Both the position numbers and the translations under genes were made by a program. A DNA stretch of 64,000 bases from Mytilus trossulus (taxonomy: Eukaryota; Mollusca; Bivalvia; Mytilida; Mytilidae): contig NC_086378.1 of NCBI RefSeq assembly GCF_036588685.1, positions 26,823,578 to 26,887,577 of the forward strand, written 5' to 3'. Positions within the stretch are counted from its first letter, which is position 1. Every line of letters begins with the position of its first letter. Under the pieces are notes generated by a model. It was not told the DNA's origin and searched no databases. It was given only the letters and a program-made list of their open reading frames with translations. Of this stretch, positions 1-12,200 are shown in pieces.

Positions 1-117
1 ACCAGTTTCATTATAAAGAACATTTTCGTTTTACAGTTCCTGCCTAGGCAAATATGCACAAACATTACAAGAACGAACATATACTATTGATTTTCTGCAC
101 TTAAACACAAAACTTAC

Positions 118-202
118 ATAAATCTGTTGCATCACCGCCAGTGGTGTAATAGGCATGATGGGAAGGGTAGATAGCAGAAACTCCTCGCCCAGCCATGTGT
201 TT
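118..202 (-). CDS. Carboxypeptidase exon 10 (last exon in window)
   Basis: 28 codons plus 1 nt, KHMAGRGVSAIYPSHHAYYT onward, canonical acceptor and GTAAGT donor. The exons coding the catalytic Glu region must lie left of position 1; nothing coding is visible in 1-117. Confidence 0.85.
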
Positions 203-3200
203 CTGTAGAATAAAAGAGAGAATAAACATAAATTTTCTTAAGTAATGCTTACCATAAATCTTTTCGCTCTTAAAAGATAAACAAATCGTGTACGTTTCTT
301 TACCGTTAGAATATGAATCTTATAATTGTTAAGAAAATAACAGAGTTGTTGTGCCGAGCTGGCGCTTCCCTGACAAACAATATACACACATGGAAGCACT
401 GTATTCGCGAACCGTAGAGGAGACATTTCATTGAAATTGACCTGAGAATAAAAAATATGTCCCGTTGCAGGTGACCTATTGTTTGAGGGGTCCATCGCAG
501 GTATCCTATTGCAAGGCAACACATGTTCTCCTGTCAGTCATTTTCCTGAACAGTCGATACTAGTATTCCGATCTAATTATTTGATAAATTGTTGATTTGT
601 TTTCAATCTGAATACGCATTAACAATGACCAACTGTATGTTCAACAATAATAGAATGCACTTATATAAACAGTATATAACTGTAAACTTTTATTAATAAA
701 AAGAAAAAATACAATAAAAAAAATTAACTCCGAGGACAATTAAAAACCAAAAGTCACTAATCAATTGGCAAAATCAATCGCTCAATCACATCTAACGATT
801 GGACAACAATCGTAATATTCCTGACTTGGTACAGGCATTTCCTTATGTAGAAATAGTTACTTATACCTGTTTTTATATCTAGCTTAATCTCTCTCTTGTA
901 TTGACAACAATGTGTGAACAAAACGGTTATTTCAAAAAGGCGATTTATTATAAAAAAATCCATGTAAGTTAACAAAAAGTGCTGTTTTCATAAAGTATCA
1001 ACAAAAAGTAGTGTGCACCATATCAAATTGTACAGACTGCAAAAACTATATCGCCAACTTATTTAGAACTAAATGTCCGTGATATTCAAAACCAACACCA
1101 ATCTTACCAGATCTGCCAAATCAGAAGGAAGACTAGTAGTATATCCCCATGGCCAAAGCCACAGCTGTCCATAAGAGTGCAAATTAAGGTAGGCTATTGC
1201 CTGACCTCTAAGACTTTGCATCAAATGACCTACTGCTAGGGCCTCTGGTTCTGAGAAAGCTTTAGTTCCAGCAAATGTCTCCTCACATTCATCTCTGCTT
1301 CCGCCGACCGCTGTAATATAAAGATATTTTACAGTAAAAATACTGTGCTATGCGTGAATATGGTATATATCTTAATATAAATTGGCAGATACATTATATT
1401 TAAGATAGATATTGACGCGGCTATCAACTAAAATGAGTTCCCATCGTATCAGATTATTAGAGGAGTGTAGAAAAGGAGATGCACAATTTCATTGTGTGTT
1501 TTTAAAAATGATAAAAACAAATAATTACATTAGATGAATGTTTCATTACAAAACGTTATTCTGATTGGCTAACTGCACATCACGTGTTATTCCTTAAGCA
1601 ATTGTATCACTCAATAAAACTTCTCATCCATGATAACACGAGGTCCCACAATAAAGTGCACAGGAGAATTAAATAAAAAAAAATAAAAAATTCGTGTTTA
1701 GATTATCGCAGCTAAAAAATGTAATTATAAGTATTGAATGCTTCTTTTTGTAACTTCATAGGGTTGTTAAAGCGTTGACCGTGTGCCCATTTTTAGAATG
1801 AAGCGCTTCCGCGCTTCATACAAAATGAACCTCGGTCAACGCTTTACACCCCAATGAAATTACAAAAAGAAGCATTCAATTCTTAATTAAATAACAAAAC
1901 TGTATGTTCTACATAAGATACCGTGACATTTGAAAATTAGGTATTAAAAAAGGCAGTCAGATATTGTTATGTTTTTATCACAAGTTGGTTGAACCTTATT
2001 GAAAAACCATTTCACAGATGTTCCTAATGTCGACAATTCAATCTTTTATTTTTACGAATGTAACCTACCAAATAAGACTATTTACCGGATTTGTAATTAC
2101 AACACAACTAGTGCCACATGTGGAGCAGAATCAGCTTACCCTTCTGAGCATCTGATATCACCCCCAGTTTTTGGTAGGGTTTGTGTTGCTTAATGTTTTG
2201 TAATATGTACTCTCTTTTGTCTGTTTATTTTTCTGTTTAGACCATGGCATTGTCAGTTGATTTTCGATCTATGAATTTGACTTTCCCTCTGATATCGTTG
2301 GCTCATCTTGTATTTTAACAATGACATACTAAACCAAGTGCCTAGGGAAATGAACTCAAACTGTATCCCAACATTTATCATATTCTAAAGACCTGAAAAA
2401 CAAATCTGACCGGTCTCTAAATGGAAATCATGTGATATAAAAAAAAAAAAAAAAAGAGAAGACATATTTTATCAAAATGAACGATTGATATCTCCCATTC
2501 TTTGCTATTGTAATCACCAATAAAGTGATAGTCTTGAAAAATGTTACATTGTAATTCTTCACAACTGTCCCATACATTTACTTTCGTAAGTTAGGTAATC
2601 ACCTCTTAATCAATTTCAAATGGAATCTTATCTTGGCCAATGTCATCTGAAATGATGACCATGAGGTAATACCAAAATATTTCTTGGTTACATGTACACA
2701 TTGGAAAAAACAGTGGTGTAAAATAACCGTCAACAATAAAATTGAGAATGGAAACGAGGAATGTGTCAAAGAGTCAACAACCCGACCAAATAAAAAAACA
2801 ACAGCAGAAGGTCACCTACAGGTCTTCAATGTAGTGAGAAATTCCCGCACCCGGCGGCGTCTTTTAGCTGGCCCCTAAACAAATATATACTAGTTCAGTG
2901 ATAATGAACGCCATTCTAATTTCCAAATTGTACAAAAGAAACTAAAATTAAAATAATACAAGACTAACTAAGGCCGCAGGCTCCTGAATTGGGACCGGCG
3001 CAAAAATGCGGTGGGGTTAAACATGTTTGTGAGATCTCAACCCTCCCCTATACCTCTAACCAATGTAGAAAAGTAAACGTATAACAATACGCACATTAAA
3101 ACTATATAAGCTATATACACATTTCTGTATGATATAAAAGTTCAAAATAAATTCTAAACCATATGTGTTAATGTCGATGGCCTAGGAGTAGACTGAAATG

Positions 3201-6200
3201 TGGTTGGCGATGAGGAATTCCCATAAATAATTCGCATCAACACCAAAAAAACAAAAAAAAGTTCTGACGTATAACAGTTAACTTGTAGAAAAAAATGATT
3301 TATAATAATACCTGGATTCCAGTGAAATCCAAAATTTCTATTGAGATCAACACCAGTACATGTCCCTGTTACGCTATGAGAGGATGCTCGATTCTTTCTC
3401 CACATTCTATTCTGAAATACCATTGATATAAATACTATTCTCAGAATCATTCTCGATTGATACTTTTCCTTGCTTTTCTCTGAAATTTGCATTATGACGT
3501 CATGAAAAAAGGCGACCATGTCGGATGTCGTCAATAAGAAGGAACACATCATTTTGCTGATCGTTCGATCAGATAAATTATGATAGTCTGGGTATCGTTA
3601 AAAAAACATCAGAGAAACAGAATCACCACTAAATCTCTAGAAAAACGATATTTATAAACTCTCGACAATTAAATGATAAATATTTGAAACGCTCTGCGAG
3701 CCTTGTGTAACTGTCTCGAATGGATAAATATCGTATCACACTCGACGCAGTGGTAAAATCGATATGTTTCATTCCTCTCAAACATCACAGTTTTACGTAA
3801 CAGTTATACACCGAGAGATGGGTGTGTCTGGGTAAAATACCCCGTCGGCTGGAGGACGGAGAGGTTTCTTATCCAAACAAGCCGTATCAGGAGTTGTATA
3901 GCTAACTTACACACGATGCTTAATCCTATATTTGTTAATATTGATAACTAAATGAAAAATAACGTATAGCATATATATAGAAAATATCAAACTATGATTT
4001 ATAAGAATTTTTTTTTTTCTATTTTACATTATTTATATGAACCCTCACCAGTAACATCACTGTGGCTATCTTCGTTCAAACTTTGACAACTAGTTTTACA
4101 AATGTCAAAGTTGCTGTTTTGTATATTCCCGTCAAATCCATGTGTTCATGTGGATCAGCATGTCAAGGTTGACATGCATTACTTTTACAAAAATAAATGC
4201 ATTCTTCCTCTTGAATACAGTTGCCAATACAGACGGGTATAAGATGGACTTTATACAATGCATGTCACGGTTTTATATATACCTATCCCCTTTCTTCTTA
4301 AGAATAAACAAACATTCATATTATGACAAACTGAGGTATAGGTTGACTAGATCTGAATAGACCCCCCTCCCCCGTTTGGCAATCTAGGAGCTAGAACTCC
4401 TTTTGTTTTTTATCAACGCTTTAGAATAGAGACATATGAAGGGGTTTAAAAAAGATTGCATACAAGCAAAGGATCATTTAGATGATTTTTTTAATTCAAA
4501 ATAGATGCGTTATAATATTTTTTTTAAGATCTTAGAACACATTGATGTGAACTCAATTAGTAATTTCTTACATGTGTGTTCCTGCTTATTATAACATAAT
4601 CAATTCCTATTTTTATGAATAACAACAGACTGTTATTTGGGTTGTAGAAGCAGGGGTTTCTTGAAATCCCGCTCGTAACATCGTTGGTTCAAAATCCATT
4701 GTTCTTCGTAACAATAGATATATTACCACAAAGAACTTGGAATTTCATCCATTAGAGAAATACACACAAATGAAAAACGAAATAAATTCATTTACATTTT
4801 TTAGGTATATAATGTATCAAGTATTTGTCGTTTTCTAAGTTTACCTACATTGCTTTTTTGTAGTTTTTGATATACATTGATTTACATTTTTTTGCCAGCA
4901 GTTTAAATAACTTGGATTGCTTTAGTTCTTGTATGTTATATCAAGTCCTTGTCGTTTTATAAGTTTACTTACATTTGTTCTTGAGTACTCGTATCCATCT
5001 GGATTCATCAGTGGTAAAAGGTACCAGTCAAATTTCTGCAACATTGAAGTTATCTCTGGGTTGTTATCATGATTCATGGTGAGCTAAATGTGAAGAAGAT
5101 TAATGTTAATTGGTAAGTTACGTCACTCATAATTCATATCATAAACATTGAAAAGTAAAATCACGAAAATATTTCCGGTAAACTCCGAGGATTTTACAAA
5201 ACGGAAAGTCCCTTATCAAATAGCAAAAGCAAAAGCTGAAACACATCAAATGAAAAGATAACAACTGTCATATTCCTGACTTGGTACATGCGTTTTGTTT
5301 ATTTTGGGGTTCATCAAATTATAATTCTATCATAATCTGTGGAATTGTAAAATAAGCTATGATATGTTTGATACATTTGTACATTATTTGATAATAATTC
5401 CTTTTAACGATGAAAAGATGTTACCAAAGTTATACCATTGTATATCAATTATTTGTATTTATAGATTCCTTTAAATTTTCTCAGTATTCGTTATTAAGTG
5501 TGAGCAGAGAACAAACCTGATCGATGATGTACATTACAACAGCAGTAGAAATCCATTCTCTAGCATGTATACCTCCGTCGATTATTATCGCTTTCTTTGA
5601 CCCCCCTGAGCTGACCTGTACAAATAAAAATAACTGATGATCATAAAATACATATGAAACCTCACATTAAAAAAAAAGATGCATACATTTTTTATTACAA
5701 AATGGATAGTTTTCATTATTTAACTTTTAATTTTAATTTGTCCGCATTTAGAAGAAGTTTACTTTTTTAAATTTATAGCGTGTACCTTCTCGTAAAAATC
5801 CGGTAATCGCAATACGCAAGGGTCTGTCAATGAAATAAAATATCATCTGATTGAACATGTTAAACACGTGCTCAATAAACATGTTGGTATTTTAGTTGAT
5901 TGTTTACTCTAAGGTGGCAAACGGTTAACTTCGGAATTAAAACATGGCATTCAATGAGCTGCTACATTTGTTAAATCATAACAGACAGAGAAAAATGACG
6001 ATTATACGATATACATTATGTATTTGCGTCAAAAATTATAAATCGTGCACAGAAGACAGAGTTTGTAATTTATACATGCATAAGTTCAAGAATAAGATAA
6101 TCATTATATTTCACCAGGCACTCGTTTCATATCATTTTAACTAAGGATTTTCTTATCCCAGGCATAGATAACCTTAGCCGTATTTGGCACAACTTTTTGG

Positions 6201-9200
6201 AATTTTGGATCCTCAATGCTCTTCAACTTTGTACTTGTTTGACTTTATAATATTTTGATATGAGCGTCACTGATGAGTCTTATGTAGACGAAACGCGCGT
6301 CTGGCGTACTAAATTAAAATCCTGGTACCTTTGATAACTATTTACACCACTGGGTCGATGCCACTGCTGGTGGACGTTTCGTCCCCGAGGGTATCACCAG
6401 CCCAGTAGTCAACACTTCGGTGTTGACATGAATATCAATAATGTGATAATTTTTATAAATTTCCTGTTTACAAAACTTTGAATTTTTCGAAAAACTAAGG
6501 ATTTTCTTATCCCAGGCATAGATAACCTTAGCCGTATTTGGCACAACTTTTTGGAATTTTGGATCCTCAATGCTCTTCAACTTTGTACTTGTTTGACTTT
6601 ATAATATTTTGATATGAGCGTCACTGATGAGTCTTATGTAGACGAAACGCGCGTCTGGCGTACTAAATTATAATCCTGGTACCTTTGATAACTATTTAAT
6701 AAACGATATCTTTTAAGATATATTTTCATACATTATTTTATCTGCTATTTAAACTGTTGAATATTTTTCACTGCATCTTTTTAAGAAACTCAAAACATTA
6801 TCAGTCAGCGTCCTATTTTTTACGTTTTAAAATGCTAAATTTATAATTGCTAGTCTTCATGATTCATATATTTTACCCATATCAGACAACCAAAATGAAT
6901 ATACTATATGTATACACTTAGTTGTAAGCTTGAAATGACAAAATAGTGAAAATTGAGGAATTATCATGAAGATTATATCTAATTCCAGAAGTACGTAAAC
7001 AGACAAGCGCCTGTTGAGCAACACATCTAATCCATGAGGGTTGTTTTAAAAGCGCTAGCCGTTTTACTTGCCTTTAGATACTTGATCGACCTTCCTTGAA
7101 CGCTATGACCAGCAGTGTGTACAGTTGCGTAACGAGATGCTAATGCCACGGCATCTAAGTGATTGGAGATCTGTGGTGAAAAACAAATGATTAGATTTAA
7201 TGTTCTACTTAAATAAAAGAAGGACGAACCAAACCAAAGGGACAGTCAAACTCAAAAATCTACAACAAACTGACAACGCCATGGCTAAAAATGAAAAAGA
7301 CAAACAGACAAATAGTACACATTACACAACATGGAAAACTAAAGAATAAGCAACACGAACCCCACCAAAAACTAGGGGCGATCTCAGGTGCTCCAGAAAG
7401 GTAAACATATTCTGCTCTACAAATAAATAAATAAGTACATAATATAAATTTTATTTCCAAAAATACCATCTCTAATTCAGGACCAAAGTGTTCTGACGGT
7501 ACGTCATATTCCGTCGTGTTAACTACAACACATTTCTGTCCTTAAAACATTGGTAACTCTCTTTCATCTTGTAACAGTATTAAAACATTTGACTTTTCTA
7601 CTCTTTACACAAGTATTCCACATTCCAAACTAAAAGACAAATTAAAAGAGTTGGTATTACTTTGCTTCATAAAAAAGAATGGCCAACGTAGATACAAGTA
7701 TCTTGTCTTAGGGAGGGATAAATCATACTTTGTAAAGAATCATTCTGATTCAAACAAAAAATTCTCTGAAACCGATATTATCAAGATGCTTGATTTCTTG
7801 ATTGACAACATATTTGTTACGTTCGGAGGACGTGTTTTTCAACAGACTGTCGGCATCCCAATGGGAACAAACTGTGCCCCTCTACTTGCTGACTTGTTTC
7901 TTTATTATTATGAGGCTGACTTCATGCAGGAACTTCTTAGGAAGAAAGATAAGAAGTTAGCAATATCCTTTAACTCTACTTTCCGCTATATAGATGACGT
8001 TCTTTCACTAAACAATTCAAAATTTGGTGACTATGTGGATCGCATCTATCCCATCGAATTGGAGATAAAGGATACTACAGATACAGTTAAGTCGGCTTCA
8101 TATCTTGACTTACATCTAGAAATTGACAATGAGGGTCGGTTGAAGACAAAACTTTACGACAAAAGAGATGATTTCAGCTTTCCAATTGTGAACTTTCCAT
8201 TTCTAAGTAGCAACATTCCAGCAGCACCTGCATACGGGGTATATATCTCCCAATTGATACGATATTCCCGTGCTTGCATTTCCTATCATGATTTTCTTGA
8301 TAGAGGGTTACTGCTCACAAGGAAGCTATTAAACCAAGAGTTCCAAATGGTGAAGTTGAAATCATCCCTTCGTAAATTTTACGGACGCCATCACGAGTTG
8401 GTTGACCGTTATGGAATAACCGTTTCACAAATGATATCGGATATGTTCCTTACGTCGTAACTACAATCCCCTTCCCTTTCATGAATTTGACCTACCGAAT
8501 TAGACTATTTACCGGATTTGTAATCACATAAGGTAGCAATAAACAGTTAGGAAAAAATACTAAAATTTGCCCTTATGAATTTTACCATTCCCTTTTCATT
8601 GCTTTCTTGCAATATCAAGCTTACTGTTTGTGTCATATATGGGCATATGTATGTAATCAGAATCTTCCATAGATTTTATTTCCAGCATATAAAATGGTAA
8701 AATATAATTTCTTTTTGGTGTATCCATGGCAACAATCTGCATTTATTTGTTAGAAAATATTGCAAAAAGGGGGGAAAGATGTCACATATTTCCCCAAAAT
8801 TTGGCTAAAAGTAGAATTTCAATCGCTTGAAGTAATACCTTTTCTGAAACTGTGTACATATATCATTCAGCAAATCCAATGAAAATCATATGTCTTTCGT
8901 CTCATTTTTTTGTAAAATTGCGTCAAAAACTTCGTGTAGAAAAAGATTGTTTGTAAACAGTACATTAATTTCTGGACCGATGGCCGGTCTAACTATGAAA
9001 ATACGGACTGTCAAACAGAAAACAGCCCATAAAACATGTAAAAAATAATCTTGATGCTCTTATAAACCATCTTTGAAGGCTAAATTAGCACTCATCTGTC
9101 TAAAAATGAATTTTATTACACAATAACTTTCCTATTTGAAAAATCCACAGGGGCCATAATGCGAAACTAAACTCCTAACTGTGTATTGCTACCTTAATAG

Positions 9201-12200
9201 TAAATATTTTTTTCAAATTCTCCCTTTTAACTTATTTTCTGAGTTCTGCTAGCTAAAACAAGTAAAATGGCCTTTAATTTTTCAAAATTGGTTGAGTAAT
9301 GAATATTTTATGAAGGTTAGCAGTTGAGACTGAAACGCTACAAAAACTGATTTTAAGAAAGGTGCCAAGTCAAAGTGTAAAATCTTGTCTCTACCTCAAT
9401 TTTTAGCCAAATCTTAAAAACTGTACCTCTTTTGTCAGTTTTTTAATGTTGAATATCATAATAAGATACCTGATGATGCAACATTGTACAAAATTTAGCA
9501 ATTTTAAGCATAAAAATGTTAATCTTTATGCTTATTGCATACCATAGACTTGATTAAAAAACTTGGTGATAGGGAATCAATTTCTTAAATCTGATTTAAC
9601 TATACATTTAATATATGCTAAAATGTAACATGAAATCTTGATAAAAACAATAATTTGGTATATTCGCAAGAAAAAAAACAACGCGTTCAATACTTGGGCT
9701 ACTACATACAGCCCAATCCATCAGAAGCAAGCGCTAAGCCGATATAGTACAAATATAAGCCTAGTGTCAAAATGTCTAATTTTGGTTGCTAAGGACTGTA
9801 AACAATAAAATTGACACATATTGTCATTGTTAAACACTTAATTTACTCAGAATTTGATTTTGAATCTAAATATCAATAGATCTGTGGCATGAAAAGTCTT
9901 AAATTCTACAATTCTGAGCTTGGTAAGTATGCCATAAGGTAGCAATAAACAGTTAGGAAAAAATACTAAAATTTGCCCTTATGAATTTTACCATTCCCTT
10001 TTCATTGCTTTCTTGCAATATCAAGCTTACTGTTTGTGTCATATATGGGCATATGTATGTAATCAGAATCTTCCATAGATTTTATTTCCAGTATATAAAA
10101 TGGTAAAATATAATTTCTTTTTGGTGTATCCATGGCAACAATCTGCATTTATTTGTTAGAAAATATTGCAAAAAGGGGGGAAAGATGTCACATATTTCCC
10201 CAAAATTTGGCTAAAAGTAGAATTTCAATCGCTTGAAGTAATACCTTTTCTGAAACTGTGTACATATATCATTCAGCAAATCCAATGAAAATCATATGTC
10301 TTTCGTCTCATTTTTTTGTAAAATTGCGTCAAAAACTTCGTGTAGAAAAAGATTGTTTGTAAACAGTACATTAATTTCTGGACCGATGGCCGGTCTAACT
10401 ATGAAAATACGGACTGGCAAACAGAAAACAGCCCATAAAACATGTAAAAAATAATCTTGATGCTCTTATAAACCATCTTTGAAGGCTAAATTAGCACTCA
10501 TCTGTCTAAAAATGAATTTTATTACACAATAACTTTCCTATTTGAAAAATCCACAGGGGCCATAATGCGAAACTAAACTCCTAACTGTGTATTGCTACCT
10601 AAGCAACACGACGGGTGCCGCATGTGGAGCAGGATCTGCTTACCCTTCCGGAGCACCTGAGATCACCCCTGGTTTTTGGTGGGGTTCGTGTTGTTTATTC
10701 TTTGGTTTTCTATGTTGTGTCATGTGTCCTATTGTTTTTCTGTTTGTCTTTTTGATTTTTAGCCATGGCGTTGTCAGTTTGTTTTAGATTTACGAGTTTG
10801 ACTGTCCCTTAGGTATCTTTCGTCCCTCTTTCCTTTACTTGATATAGTTCTTCTATTCGTCACTGTGTACATATTTTACCTGAATAAAGGTAATTGTTAT
10901 ATAAAGATCAGGACACATAATCATCTATGAATTAACTCATTTATCCATTCTCAATTTTATGTTTTATCATGATAGATTTAGGTCTAGGATTGATACGCCA
11001 GACGTGTATTTCGTTCAACTCTGCGCCACAATGTCCTGAAATTGGCACCAAATGAACACAGAATAAAGGAAATGTTTAAATTGAGATATCTTATCGTAGA
11101 ATGCTTATGTGACATAATAACATAATAGCTAGAATGAAAATGTGACATAGTTACCTGGTTGCTAGACTGATAATGTGACATTATTTACTTTATAACTGGA
11201 ATGATAGTTTGACCTAATTAATTGATAACTAGAATGATGATATCGACTCGGCTTTGTTTTCTCTCAACTGAGTTATTACTTTCAAACAGCGGTATACCAC
11301 TGTCACTTTATTATATGACATAATTACCTGATAGCTGGACTGATAATGTGCCATATTTACCTCATATTTGGAATGATAATTTGACATAATCACTTGATAG
11401 ATAGAACGATGATATGACCTAATTACCTGATAACTTCAATGAGAATGTGAAATTATTATCTCACTTCTAGAAGGATGATGGAACATAATAACCTGATAAC
11501 TGGAATGATAATGTGACATAATAACCTGATAGCTAGAATGATAATATGCCGTAATAACCTGATAGCTTGAATGAGAATGTGAAATTATTATCTCACAGCT
11601 AGAAGGATAATGGAACATAATAACCTGATAACTGGAATGATAATAATTACCAAAAAGCTGGATTGATAATATGACATAAGTACCTGAACGCTGGAATGAT
11701 AATAAGGCATAATTACCTGATAGCTTGAATTATAATGAGATATAAATACATGATAGCTTGAATTATAATTTGATATAATTACCTGATAGCTTGAATTATA
11801 ATGAAACATAATAACCTGATAGCTGTAATGATACTATGACATAATTAAATGATAGCTTGATTGACAATATAATATTATTACCTTATAGCTGGAATGATAC
11901 TATGACATAATTAAATGATAGCTTGGTTGACAATATGACATAATTACCTGATAGCTGGAATGATAATATGATATTATTAAATGATAGCTTTGTTGACAAT
12001 ATAACATAATTACCTGATAGCTGTAATGATACTATGACATAATTAAATGATAGCTTAATTTGCAATATGACATAATTACCTGGAAACTTGAATGATAATG
12101 TGACAAACTAAAGCTAGCTGCTGCTCTGGATTTCACGTGTGAAGTATGGACATTTTCATTTTCGATTAGTCTGAAAGAGATAACACGTTATTTTTTGGAA

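Larger units (their letters stand above)
8532..10599. mobile_element. Composite TIR element: two 662-bp copies flanking 744 bp
   Basis: Two direct copies (8532-9193 and 9938-10599), each 662 bp, bound a 744-bp middle. Each copy begins GGTAGCAATA and ends TATTGCTACC, with about 20-bp terminal inverted repeats. The whole unit is flanked by TAA on both sides, and the flanks join into the otherwise continuous tail of the host reverse transcriptase element, so it appears to have entered as one piece. The 3-bp TWA target is typical of PIF/Harbinger-type elements. No transposase is visible, so it would be non-autonomous. The direct-repeat layout also resembles LTRs, though a TIR-bounded repeat with a 3-bp target would be odd for those. 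Confidence 0.75.
8461..10830 (+). mobile_element. 3' tail of reverse transcriptase element, split by an insertion
   Basis: The tail starts after the stop at 8460 and resumes at 10600 (aagcaacacgacgggtgccg to tctttcgtccctc), as shown by comparison with the uninterrupted copy near 2060-2200. The break at TAA is filled by the 2.07-kb composite element at 8532-10599. Confidence 0.75.

Noticed and set aside
3154..3240. Possible extra carboxypeptidase exon with a good acceptor
   Set aside because: Exons 8 and 9 join directly in phase and by homology; nothing in the family fits between them.
9194..9937. Possible gene in the middle of the composite element
   Set aside because: No frame of useful length on either strand.
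11436..12065. Frames of 60-73 codons on the minus strand (HSSYQVIM repeats)
   Set aside because: They are readings of the 33-bp minisatellite, not separate genes.
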